From AP-16 sp036395835 (GTDB lineage: Bacteria; Pseudomonadota; Alphaproteobacteria; Rhizobiales; Xanthobacteraceae), in assembly GCA_036395835.1 (NCBI GenBank), contig DASWCW010000030.1, positions 1 to 22,167 of the forward strand: a stretch of DNA of 22,167 bases, given 5' to 3'. Made by a program: the position numbers and the translations under genes. The stretch's first letter is position 1. The number at the start of each line of letters is the position of its first letter. Positions 1-6,785 of the stretch are shown piece by piece. Under the pieces are notes generated by a model that was not told the origin of the DNA, did not search any database, and worked only from the letters and a program-made list of their open reading frames with translations.

Positions 1-1
1 A

Positions 2-289
2 CGCAATCAAATCACCGCGCTCGCCGCGCGCCATACAATCCCGGCAATGTACTTCTTACGTGAATTCACAGCGGCAGGTGGCCTGCTAAGCTACGGGACC
101 AGCCTGTCAGACTCATATCGCCAGGTCGGCATCTACACCGGTCGCATCCTCAAGGGCGAGAAGCCGGCGGACCTGCCAGTCGTCCTGCCCACCAAATTCG
201 AACTTGTCATCAATCTCAAGACCGCCAAGGCGCTCGGCCTCACGGTGCCGCTGATCATGCAAATGACCGCGGACGAGGTGATCGAGTGA
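2..289 (+). CDS. ABC transporter substrate-binding protein, C-terminal fragment
   Basis: This is the last 95 codons of a gene that begins before the window; the reading frame is open from base 2. The end of the protein resembles the ABC_sub_bind family (PF04392-type, common in Bradyrhizobium relatives): a segment reading LAARHTIPAMYFLREF, then GGLLSYGTSLSDSYRQ, GIYTGRILKGEKPADLPV, and a tail with NLKTAKALGLTVP. These are the hallmarks of the final lobe of such periplasmic proteins. The ligand cannot be told from this part. No transporter partner is visible downstream, and a 243-nt gap without a convincing gene or terminator separates it from the next gene on the same strand. Family assignment is by recall. 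Confidence 0.85.
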   Translation, partial: RNQITALAARHTIPAMYFLREFTAAGGLLSYGTSLSDSYRQVGIYTGRILKGEKPADLPVVLPTKFELVINLKTAKALGLTVPLIMQMTADEVIE

Positions 290-532
290 CGCCAGCCAAT
301 GTCGGCTCATGGCACGTGGCGGCTGTGCGCCGATCGGCCATTCGGGTCGGGTCTGAGGGCAAAAGAGGACATCCCCGACCGGGCGGTTCGGGGCGTTCAC
401 TTCCGCTGAAGGCCCAAGCTGGCCGGGGTAACACGCGATCGCGCCTTATGGCATGCTGAATCCCGGGAAAGTTTTTTAGCCGGCGATCAGGCCGAATGAA
501 GGCGGTCGATCGGGCCGAGAGGTGGTGTCGCA

Positions 533-1633
533 ATGCAGCCTGCGTCCCTGACATTCAAGCGCCTGCGGGCGCGGCCCGTGGTGCTGAAGCTCAAAAGACC
601 GGTCGTCGCCCGCGTCGCCACGATCACCGACTGGCCGCTCATCCTCCTCGATCTCGAGACCGAGGAAGGCGTCGTCGGCCGGAGCTACCTCGAGCCTTAT
701 GTCGTCAAGGCCATGCGGTACCTGATTCCGGCGCTGCATGATCTCGGCGACATGCTCAAGGGCCGTCGGATTGCGCCGCTCGAGTTGTACGACAGCGCAC
801 GAAGGTCGCTGCACTTCGTCGGCTACGAGGGCCTGTCGATGATTGCCGCCTCCGGCCTGGACATGGCGGCGTGGGACGCGCTTGCCACGGCGGCGGGGCT
901 GCCGCTGTGCGTTCTCCTGGGCGGCTCGGTCGGGCCCGTGAAGTCTTACAACAGCAATGGACTGTGGCTCCGGGAACCCGAGGCGCTGGCGGCCGAGGCG
1001 ATCGAGCTGCGCGAGGAAGGCGGCTTCGCGGGCCTGAAGCTGAGGCTCGGCCGCGAGCGCGCCTCGGACGATCTTGCCGCGATCGCCGCTGTCAGGAAGG
1101 CGGTCGGCGACGACATGCAGCTGATGGTCGACTTCAACCAGGGTCTCGATCTCGCCGAAGCGCTGCATCGGTGCCACATGATCGACGATCTGGGCCTGGC
1201 CTGGATCGAGGAGCCGATCGTTTACGACAACCTCGACGGCTTCGCGCAGCTGACCGCGGAGCTGAAGACCCCGATCCAGACCGGCGAGAATTTTTATGGC
1301 CCGCGCGAGCTCCACAAGGCGCTGCAGAAAAAGGCCTGCGACCTGGTGATGCCGGATTTCATGCGGATCGGCGGCGTCACGGGTTGGACCAGGGCGGCGG
1401 CGATCGCCGGAACGGCCGGAGTGCCGATGTCGACGCATCTCTATCCGGAGGTCGCGGCGCATATGATGCGGGTGACGGAGACCGCGCACTGGCTCGAGTG
1501 GCAGGACTGGGCCGATCCGATTTTGCAAAGGCCTTACGATATCAAGGACGGCCTGCTGCACATTCCCGAGGTTCCCGGCGTCGGCCTCGCGTGGGATGAA
1601 GACGCGGTGGCGGCCAACCAGGCCCGGCTCTAG
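533..1633 (+). CDS. Mandelate racemase-like enolase superfamily enzyme
   Basis: A 366-residue protein, the usual length for the mandelate racemase subgroup. It aligns with Pseudomonas putida mandelate racemase (as I recall that sequence) with a constant offset of +5 through the barrel: metal ligands D200, E226 (in WIEEP) and E252 (in TGEN), the D275/H302 dyad (MPDFMRIGGVTGW and STHLYPE), and E322 (HWLEW). Known family chemistry is Mg-assisted abstraction of a proton next to a carboxylate. The second lysine of the KxK motif is replaced: K169-L-R171, where racemase has K164-T-K166. Loss of that base argues against simple racemisation of mandelate and suggests another acid-sugar or hydroxy-acid reaction. 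The gene stands alone; an upstream binding protein for a transporter may be unrelated. Start chosen at the ATG that gives the family N-terminus. Confidence 0.88.
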   Translation: MQPASLTFKRLRARPVVLKLKRPVVARVATITDWPLILLDLETEEGVVGRSYLEPYVVKAMRYLIPALHDLGDMLKGRRIAPLELYDSARRSLHFVGYEGLSMIAASGLDMAAWDALATAAGLPLCVLLGGSVGPVKSYNSNGLWLREPEALAAEAIELREEGGFAGLKLRLGRERASDDLAAIAAVRKAVGDDMQLMVDFNQGLDLAEALHRCHMIDDLGLAWIEEPIVYDNLDGFAQLTAELKTPIQTGENFYGPRELHKALQKKACDLVMPDFMRIGGVTGWTRAAAIAGTAGVPMSTHLYPEVAAHMMRVTETAHWLEWQDWADPILQRPYDIKDGLLHIPEVPGVGLAWDEDAVAANQARL

Positions 1634-1705
1634 CCATCCCCGCTGCGAATGCGCCGCAGCCGGCCGATCCATTCCTGCCTGCGACGAGCGGCGGTCGCTG
1701 CCGCT

Positions 1706-1730
1706 GCTCCTCGCATCCCTGGCACGTCCG
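1706..1730 (+). repeat. 25-nt direct repeat, copy 1 (left of the EAL gene)
   Basis: This stretch contains CGCATCCCTGGCA and matches 3092-3116 at 23 of 25 positions in the same orientation. It lies between the mandelate-racemase-like gene and the REC-EAL gene. Similarity goes on weakly into ACACCGGGCC versus GCACCGGCCC. I do not recognise the element. Confidence 0.6.
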
Positions 1731-1837
1731 ACACCGGGCCGCGATCGAAAATGTTTCATGAGAATTGTCAAAAAATTCGTGGCTTCGTTGGGTACCGTTC
1801 TTAATATCCCCGCTCTAGAGAATTCTACCGAAAGGCA

Positions 1838-1865
1838 GGGGGCAACCTGACTTAAGGAGGCCCCC
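1838..1865 (+). promoter_or_regulatory. Hairpin enclosing the ribosome binding site of the EAL gene
   Basis: GGGGGC at 1838-1843 is the exact reverse complement of GCCCCC at 1860-1865, which abuts the ATG at 1866. The 16-nt loop carries a near-perfect Shine-Dalgarno (AGGAGG, 1855-1860, its last base being part of the stem). The ribosome binding site fixes the start codon. The hairpin would place the site in a loop directly against the start codon and could tune translation. The structure is predicted from sequence only. Confidence 0.5.
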
Positions 1866-3080
1866 ATGGACGGCGCGCAAGCGCGATTGGACAGCCGGTC
1901 TATCGGTCCGAGCGCCTATATTGCGGACAGCGAGGCCCACTCGCGCATCTGCATCGCGGAAGCCCTGCTGGCGCACGGTTTCGCGTGCAGGGATTTCACC
2001 CGAGCCGCAGATCTTTTCGACGCTTTCCAAGCCAAAACGCCTCACCTTATCGTGCTGGATGTATCGCTGCAGGATTTCGATGCTGTTGAGATGGTCCGCG
2101 CACTGGAGGCAAATCAATTTGCTGGAGGCATCATTCCTGTCGGCAGCCGCGATTCGTTCGCCAGATCCAAGTTGCGACAGGTAGGCAGAGACCATCGTCT
2201 CAAGATGTTACCGTGCATTTCGAAGCCGTTGCGATTGAAGAACATAGAAGCAAGCCTGCATCATTTCCAACCGCCTGCGCCGGGCACCGAATTGGCTGTC
2301 GATGTAGCGGAGGCTATTCGCAACGGCTGGATGGAGCTTTGGTATCAGCCGAAAGTAGATGTGCATTCGCTCTCGGTGTGTGGCGCCGAAGCCCTTGTTC
2401 GAATATTGCATCCCAGCCTGGGCCTTCTCCCGCCGTCGTGCTTCCTGCCCGAATCGACGGATCCAAAGATGCGTTTGCTGTCGCAATTCGTCATCGAGAA
2501 AGCATTGTCCGACTGGATCGCGTTCATGGATGAACGGCGGGCTTTCGAGATCGCGATCAATCTCCCGATGTGCCTGCTGGAGGAACGGAAATTCATGAGA
2601 TTTTTCCGTAATCACGTTCCCATTCACCCGCGTTTTGCCGGCATTATCGTGGAACTCAATGAAGCCGATGCACTGCGGTACTCGGATCAGCTGGTGCAGC
2701 TGGCGGCCCAGCTCAGAAAGTTCAAGATCCGCATTTCGGCGGACAACCTGGCGTCCTGTCCGCCGTCCCTGGCGAACGCCGAGCCGTTCCCATTTTCCGA
2801 AATCAAGGTCGGCAGACAATTCGTCTCGGGCTGCGCCTCGGACCAGCTCGCACGGGCTCTGTGCCGAACCATGGTTGAGGTGGCTCACCGCTTTGGGGCG
2901 AGGGCGGCCGCGGTGGGCGTGGAGACGAGAGAGGATCTGGCCGCTGTCCAGGACGTCGGTTTCGATGTGGCCCAGGGGTTCTTTTTCGGCCGGCCGATGC
3001 CGGCTCAAGAGCTGGCGCTCCTGACCGCAATGCGGCGGGGCGGCTTTCGCGGTTTGCAGACTCCAAGTGCATCGACCTGA
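1866..3080 (+). CDS. REC-like/EAL domain protein, degenerate c-di-GMP phosphodiesterase
   Basis: A 404-residue soluble protein. Residues about 15-130 look like a receiver domain: acidic D21, phospho-acceptor-like D65 in IVLDVSL, and K120 in ISKPL. Residues about 145-390 form an EAL domain: E175-A-L-V-R, N232 (INLP), E263 (VELNE), K314 (SEIKVG), Q370 (AQGFFFGRPMP). Two conserved positions are altered: the DDFGTG loop reads ADNLAS (D293-N294), and the catalytic glutamate of AEGVE is V350 (AVGVE). Known EAL biochemistry makes loss of this glutamate hard to reconcile with hydrolysis, so the protein is more likely a c-di-GMP receptor or regulator. No histidine kinase or GGDEF gene is nearby. Codons look less GC-biased than in neighbouring genes, and copies of a 25-nt repeat lie on both sides, hinting at separate acquisition. 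The strong AAGGAGG sets the start. Confidence 0.85.
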   Translation: MDGAQARLDSRSIGPSAYIADSEAHSRICIAEALLAHGFACRDFTRAADLFDAFQAKTPHLIVLDVSLQDFDAVEMVRALEANQFAGGIIPVGSRDSFARSKLRQVGRDHRLKMLPCISKPLRLKNIEASLHHFQPPAPGTELAVDVAEAIRNGWMELWYQPKVDVHSLSVCGAEALVRILHPSLGLLPPSCFLPESTDPKMRLLSQFVIEKALSDWIAFMDERRAFEIAINLPMCLLEERKFMRFFRNHVPIHPRFAGIIVELNEADALRYSDQLVQLAAQLRKFKIRISADNLASCPPSLANAEPFPFSEIKVGRQFVSGCASDQLARALCRTMVEVAHRFGARAAAVGVETREDLAAVQDVGFDVAQGFFFGRPMPAQELALLTAMRRGGFRGLQTPSAST

Positions 3081-3091
3081 CTCGTAGCTTG

Positions 3092-3116
3092 GCTCCCCGC
3101 ATCCCTGGCAGGTCCG
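3092..3116 (+). repeat. 25-nt direct repeat, copy 2 (right of the EAL gene)
   Basis: Second copy of the repeat at 1706-1730, with two mismatches (positions 6 and 20). It begins 12 nt after the EAL stop codon, so the gene and its promoter region sit between the two copies. Confidence 0.6.
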
Positions 3117-3219
3117 CACCCGCACCGGCCCCTGTTGACGATGCCGCCAGCGCCAACATCCCGGCTTCGAAAGCCCGAGACAATGCTGTATCATCCCGCC
3201 GGGACAGGGAGCATCTCCG

Positions 3220-3591
3220 ATGAAGCATCGCGGTATCGGGCTTTGCGTGCTGGCATTCACGCTGGCTGCATTGGGCGTGGGGCTGTCGCAGGCGGCCGAG
3301 CTCGAAGGCTCGAAAGTGCGCCACCGGCACGTCGTCTATCGCCACGCCATCGTGCTTCCGCCGGAACGCCACGTCATCGAGATCGTGAAGAACGCCTACG
3401 GCGATCGCTTCATCATCAACGCCGCGCGGTTTTCGGCGAAGACGCCGGCTTGCGGAGGCCGCTGGCTTGCGGGCGAGCAGGTCCAGTTCCTCAGCGGCGA
3501 GATTCACGGCGCCTGCGTCGACGCGGTCATCTACAACGCGAGGCGCCACCAGGCCTGCGAAATGTGGTGCGGCGGAAGCCTGTTCTGGTGA
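3220..3591 (+). CDS. Small exported protein of unknown function
   Basis: A 123-residue protein that I cannot assign to a family. It starts with a typical Sec signal peptide: basic MKHR, a hydrophobic core at about residues 6-20, and likely cleavage near SQAA-E (residue 26). The mature part is basic and histidine-rich near its start (RHRHVVYRHAIVLPPERH). It holds four cysteines (C78, C99, C113, C117), enough for two disulfides, and ends with an aromatic tail (GGSLFW). This fits a small periplasmic protein. AGGGAG about ten bases upstream of the ATG serves as ribosome binding site. It is convergent with plsY and has no obvious operon partner. Function unknown. Confidence 0.7.
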   Translation: MKHRGIGLCVLAFTLAALGVGLSQAAELEGSKVRHRHVVYRHAIVLPPERHVIEIVKNAYGDRFIINAARFSAKTPACGGRWLAGEQVQFLSGEIHGACVDAVIYNARRHQACEMWCGGSLFW

Positions 3592-3714
3592 GCACCCGAA
3601 CCGAGTGGTCCAGCGTCATGGCTGGGGTCCTTCTAGTTTTGGTTGGGAAACAGGTGGTTACAATCTTAATGTAGTATGTTGACGAATTGAAGCCACCCAA
3701 CTTCGTGATTTCAT

Positions 3715-4344
3715 TCAAGAAGCTCTCTGGTTACCACCGATTTTTCCCTCGGTGCCGGACAGCAGCCGTGCGATGTTCGAACGGTGCATCACGAACACCA
3801 GGACCGTGAGCAGCACGAACCAAAGCGCCTCCTGACGGTCGTCGTTCGCCCACAGCACGGCCGGGGTTGCCGCGCTCGCCACCAAAGCCGCGAGCGAGGA
3901 ATACCGGGTCAGGCCCGCCACGGCGAGCCAGATCGCCGCGAATGCCGCCGCGCCGGGCCAGGGCGCTAGTCCGAGCAGAACGCCCAGATAGGTCGCAACG
4001 CCCTTGCCGCCGCGGAACTTGAGCCAGACCGGGAAGAGATGGCCCAGGAACGCGCCGAGCCCGGCGATGAGGGCGTGATCGCGGCCCCACAGCCAATCCA
4101 TCACGAGAACCGCGACGGTGCCTTTGAGCACGTCGCAGAGCAGGGTCGCGGCGGCGAGGCCCTGATGGCCGGTGCGCAGAACGTTGGTGGCGCCGATGTT
4201 GCCCGAGCCGATGGAACGCAGGTCGGCGGTGCCGGCAAGCCGGGTGAGGATCACGCCGAACGGGATCGAGCCGACCAGATAGCCGAAGATCAGGGCGGCC
4301 GAATAATACGGCAATGCGAGCGACCAGTTGATCGGATGCAGCAT
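3715..4344 (-). CDS. plsY: Glycerol-3-phosphate acyltransferase PlsY
   Basis: PlsY transfers the acyl group of acyl-phosphate to glycerol-3-phosphate, the first committed step of phospholipid synthesis in the inner membrane. The 209-residue protein has the family's three signature blocks: GSGNIGATNV (residues 46-55), GHLFPVWLKFRGGKGVAT (101-118), and HRSNIARLLSGTEGKI near the C-terminus, joined by hydrophobic membrane helices. Length is normal. It is the last gene of a minus-strand run pyrB-pyrC-like-plsY, 53 nt after the dihydroorotase-like gene, so probably co-transcribed. In many Rhizobiales the run continues with dprA and topA (recalled); here the next gene is convergent and unrelated. 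Confidence 0.97.
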   Translation of the reverse strand: MLHPINWSLALPYYSAALIFGYLVGSIPFGVILTRLAGTADLRSIGSGNIGATNVLRTGHQGLAAATLLCDVLKGTVAVLVMDWLWGRDHALIAGLGAFLGHLFPVWLKFRGGKGVATYLGVLLGLAPWPGAAAFAAIWLAVAGLTRYSSLAALVASAATPAVLWANDDRQEALWFVLLTVLVFVMHRSNIARLLSGTEGKIGGNQRAS

Positions 4345-4397
4345 GGGCTGTCTGCCTGCCGGGCGCGTAAATCGCGCCGGTGCTCACCTGTAGGTGC

Positions 4398-5699
4398 TCA
4401 GATGTATTCGTAGACGGTGCGGCCGCCGACGATGGTGCGCACGGTCCGGCCTTGCAGCTTGGCCTCGTCGAACGGCGTGTTCTTGCATTTCGATTTGAGG
4501 CTTGCCGGATCGAGCACCCATGGCGCGTCGAGATCCACCACGATGACGTCGGCAGGCGCGCCGGGCCGCAAGGTTCCACCGGCGAGGCCCAACAGCAGCG
4601 CCGGCCGCGTGGACATGGCGTTGAACAGCGTGAGCAGCGACACCTCGCCGCCATGCACGAGGCGCAAGCCCGCCGCCAGCATGGTCTCGATGCCGATGGC
4701 GCCGGCCGCGGCTTCGGCGAACGGCAGGCGCTTGACCTCGACGTCTTGCGGATTGTGGTCGGACATCACGACGTCGATGAGCCCGGCGCTCAGGGCTGCG
4801 ACCAAGCCGGCGCGATCCTCCTCGGCCCGCAACGGCGGCGCGACCTTGAAGAAGGTGCGGTAGGAGCCGATGTCGATCTCGTTGAGGGTGAGGTGGTTGA
4901 TGGAGGCGGCTGCGGTGACCGCAAGGCCGCGGTCCTTGGCGCGGCGCAGAACCTCGAGCGAATCCCGGCAGGTGACCGAGGCGGCGTGATAGCGGCTGCC
5001 GGTGAGCGCCACCAGGCGCACGTCGCGCTCGAGCATGATGCTCTCGGCCGCGCTCGGAATGCCATGCAGACCCAGCCGCGTCGCAAACGCGCCTTCGTTC
5101 ATCACGCCTTCGCCGATGAGATCGGGATCCTCGGTGTGATGGACCACGAGCGCGTCGAAGTCGCGCGCATAGGCGAGAGCCCGTCGCATGACCTGAGCAT
5201 TGGTCACGCTTCTCGCCCCGTCGGTGAACGCGACCGCGCCGGAGGCGCGCAACAGACCGATCTCGGCCATCTCCTGGCCGCCGAGCCCCTTGGTGAGCGC
5301 CGCCATCGGATGCACGTGCACGATGGCGGTATCCCGGGCGCGACGCAGCACGAAATCGACGATCGCCGGATCGTCGATCACCGGCGTGGTCTCGGGCTGG
5401 CACACGATCGTCGTCACGCCGCCCGCGGCCGCGGCGCGGCTCGCCGAAGCCAGCGTCTCGCGGTGCTCGGCCCCGGGCTCGCCGACGAAGGCGCGCATGT
5501 CGACGAGACCCGGGGCGACGACCCGGCCGCGGCACTCGATGGTCTCGGTTCCCTCCGGCACGCCCGAGGCGCGGATGCCGCGGCGCGCGTCCCGGATCAG
5601 CCCATCGACGATCAGCACGTCGCCGGGCTCGTCGAGATCGCGCGAAGGATCGACGATGCGCGCGTTGGCAAGCAGGATCGGGCGCGGGTCGGCGAGCAT
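4398..5699 (-). CDS. Dihydroorotase-like protein, probably inactive ATCase partner (PyrC'/PyrX type)
   Basis: A 433-residue protein of the multifunctional-complex dihydroorotase family. The fold is intact end to end, with late motifs H188 (VVHHTED), H269 (SINHLTLNE) and D314 (MSDHNPQ). The first metal-binding block, normally DxHxHxR, reads D67-M-R69-A-F71-V-G73-EPG: both histidines and the arginine are lost. Without them the binuclear zinc site cannot form. Pseudomonas has a known inactive PyrC' that holds aspartate transcarbamoylase together, and the gene here starts only 6 nt after pyrB ends, so I infer that structural role. Genomes with this form usually carry a true pyrC elsewhere. Often annotated simply as pyrC. 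Confidence 0.9.
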   Translation of the reverse strand: MLADPRPILLANARIVDPSRDLDEPGDVLIVDGLIRDARRGIRASGVPEGTETIECRGRVVAPGLVDMRAFVGEPGAEHRETLASASRAAAAGGVTTIVCQPETTPVIDDPAIVDFVLRRARDTAIVHVHPMAALTKGLGGQEMAEIGLLRASGAVAFTDGARSVTNAQVMRRALAYARDFDALVVHHTEDPDLIGEGVMNEGAFATRLGLHGIPSAAESIMLERDVRLVALTGSRYHAASVTCRDSLEVLRRAKDRGLAVTAAASINHLTLNEIDIGSYRTFFKVAPPLRAEEDRAGLVAALSAGLIDVVMSDHNPQDVEVKRLPFAEAAAGAIGIETMLAAGLRLVHGGEVSLLTLFNAMSTRPALLLGLAGGTLRPGAPADVIVVDLDAPWVLDPASLKSKCKNTPFDEAKLQGRTVRTIVGGRTVYEYI

Positions 5700-5705
5700 C
5701 GGCGC

Positions 5706-6659
5706 TCACGCGTTCGGCAGGTTGCGCGAGAGCGCTTCGAGCACGGCCATCCGCACCGCGACCCCCATCTCCACCTGCTCGCGGATCAGGGATTGCGCGC
5801 CGTCGGCGACGCTCGAGTCGATCTCGACACCGCGATTCATCGGCCCGGGATGCATGACCAGCGCGTCGGGCTTGGCGTAGCCGAGCTTCTTCTGGTCGAG
5901 CCCGTAATAGTGGAAATACTCCTGGACCGACGGCACCAGCGAGCCGTTCATGCGCTCGCGCTGCAGCCGCAGCATCATGACGATGTCGGCGTCCGCCAAG
6001 CCCTCGCGCATGTCGCGGCAGACTTCGACGCCGAGCTGCTCGACGCCGGCCGGCAGCAGCGTGGAGGGAGCGACCACGCGCACGCGCGCGCCCAGCGCGT
6101 TGAGCAGCAGGATATTGGAACGCGCGACGCGCGAGTGCAGGATGTCGCCGCAGATCACCACGACGAGCCGCTCGATCCGGCCCTTGTTGCGGCGGATGGT
6201 GAGCGCATCGAGCAAGGCTTGCGTGGGATGCTCGTGCGCGCCGTCGCCGGCGTTGATGACCGAGCCGTCGACTTTCTGGGCCAGCAGCTCGACTGCACCG
6301 GAAGCATGGTGCCGGACAACCAGAATGTCCGGCCGCATGGCGTTCAGCGTGATCGCGGTGTCGAGCAGCGTCTCGCCCTTGCGCATGGCGGAGACGCCGA
6401 CCGCCATGTTCATCACGTCCGCGCCGAGACGCTTGCCGGCGAGCTCGAACGACGACTGCGTGCGGGTCGAGGCTTCGAAGAACAGGTTGATCTGCGTGCG
6501 GCCGCGCAGCGAAGCGCGCTTCTTCTCGATCTGGCGGTTGAGCGCGACGAATTCCTCGGCGAGGTCGAGCAGGCCGGCGATGTCTTCGGAGGAAAGCCCC
6601 TCGATGCCCAGCAGGTGACGGCGGCTGAGGACGAACGAGGATTTCGGCGCAATGTTCAT
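5706..6659 (-). CDS. pyrB: Aspartate carbamoyltransferase catalytic subunit
   Basis: PyrB joins carbamoyl phosphate and aspartate in the first committed step of pyrimidine synthesis. The protein (317 residues from the chosen start) shows the carbamoyl-phosphate loop FEASTRTQSSFELA (STRT at 64-67), a second binding loop SAMRKGETLLDT (about 90-101), HEHPTQALLDA (142-152) and MHPGPMNRGVEI near the end. An upstream in-frame ATG at 6722 would add 21 proline-rich residues. I chose 6659 because MNIAPKSSFVLSRRHLLGIEGLS matches the usual start of this family, although no strong ribosome binding site is visible. First gene of the pyrB-pyrC-like-plsY run, divergent from the AidB-like gene. Confidence 0.95.
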   Translation of the reverse strand: MNIAPKSSFVLSRRHLLGIEGLSSEDIAGLLDLAEEFVALNRQIEKKRASLRGRTQINLFFEASTRTQSSFELAGKRLGADVMNMAVGVSAMRKGETLLDTAITLNAMRPDILVVRHHASGAVELLAQKVDGSVINAGDGAHEHPTQALLDALTIRRNKGRIERLVVVICGDILHSRVARSNILLLNALGARVRVVAPSTLLPAGVEQLGVEVCRDMREGLADADIVMMLRLQRERMNGSLVPSVQEYFHYYGLDQKKLGYAKPDALVMHPGPMNRGVEIDSSVADGAQSLIREQVEMGVAVRMAVLEALSRNLPNA

Positions 6660-6785
6660 TAAAGCGAGTTCTATAGGCGGAGTCGGTGGCTCCCGGCAAG
6701 GCGGCCCCGGCAATTTCCGCAACGCCGACCCATGGACCGGAGGCCTGCCGCAATTGTGCTAGCATGGGGCCGAAGGAAAGCCGCC

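Noticed and set aside
476..1867. A 463-codon minus-strand frame opposite the mandelate-racemase-like gene
   Set aside because: The plus-strand product has a complete active-site pattern; the minus product is Arg/Gly/His-rich without motifs.
4380..6662. A 760-codon plus-strand frame opposite pyrB and the dihydroorotase-like gene
   Set aside because: Antisense to two clearly recognised genes; its His/Arg/Asp-rich content is the usual mirror of GC-rich coding DNA.
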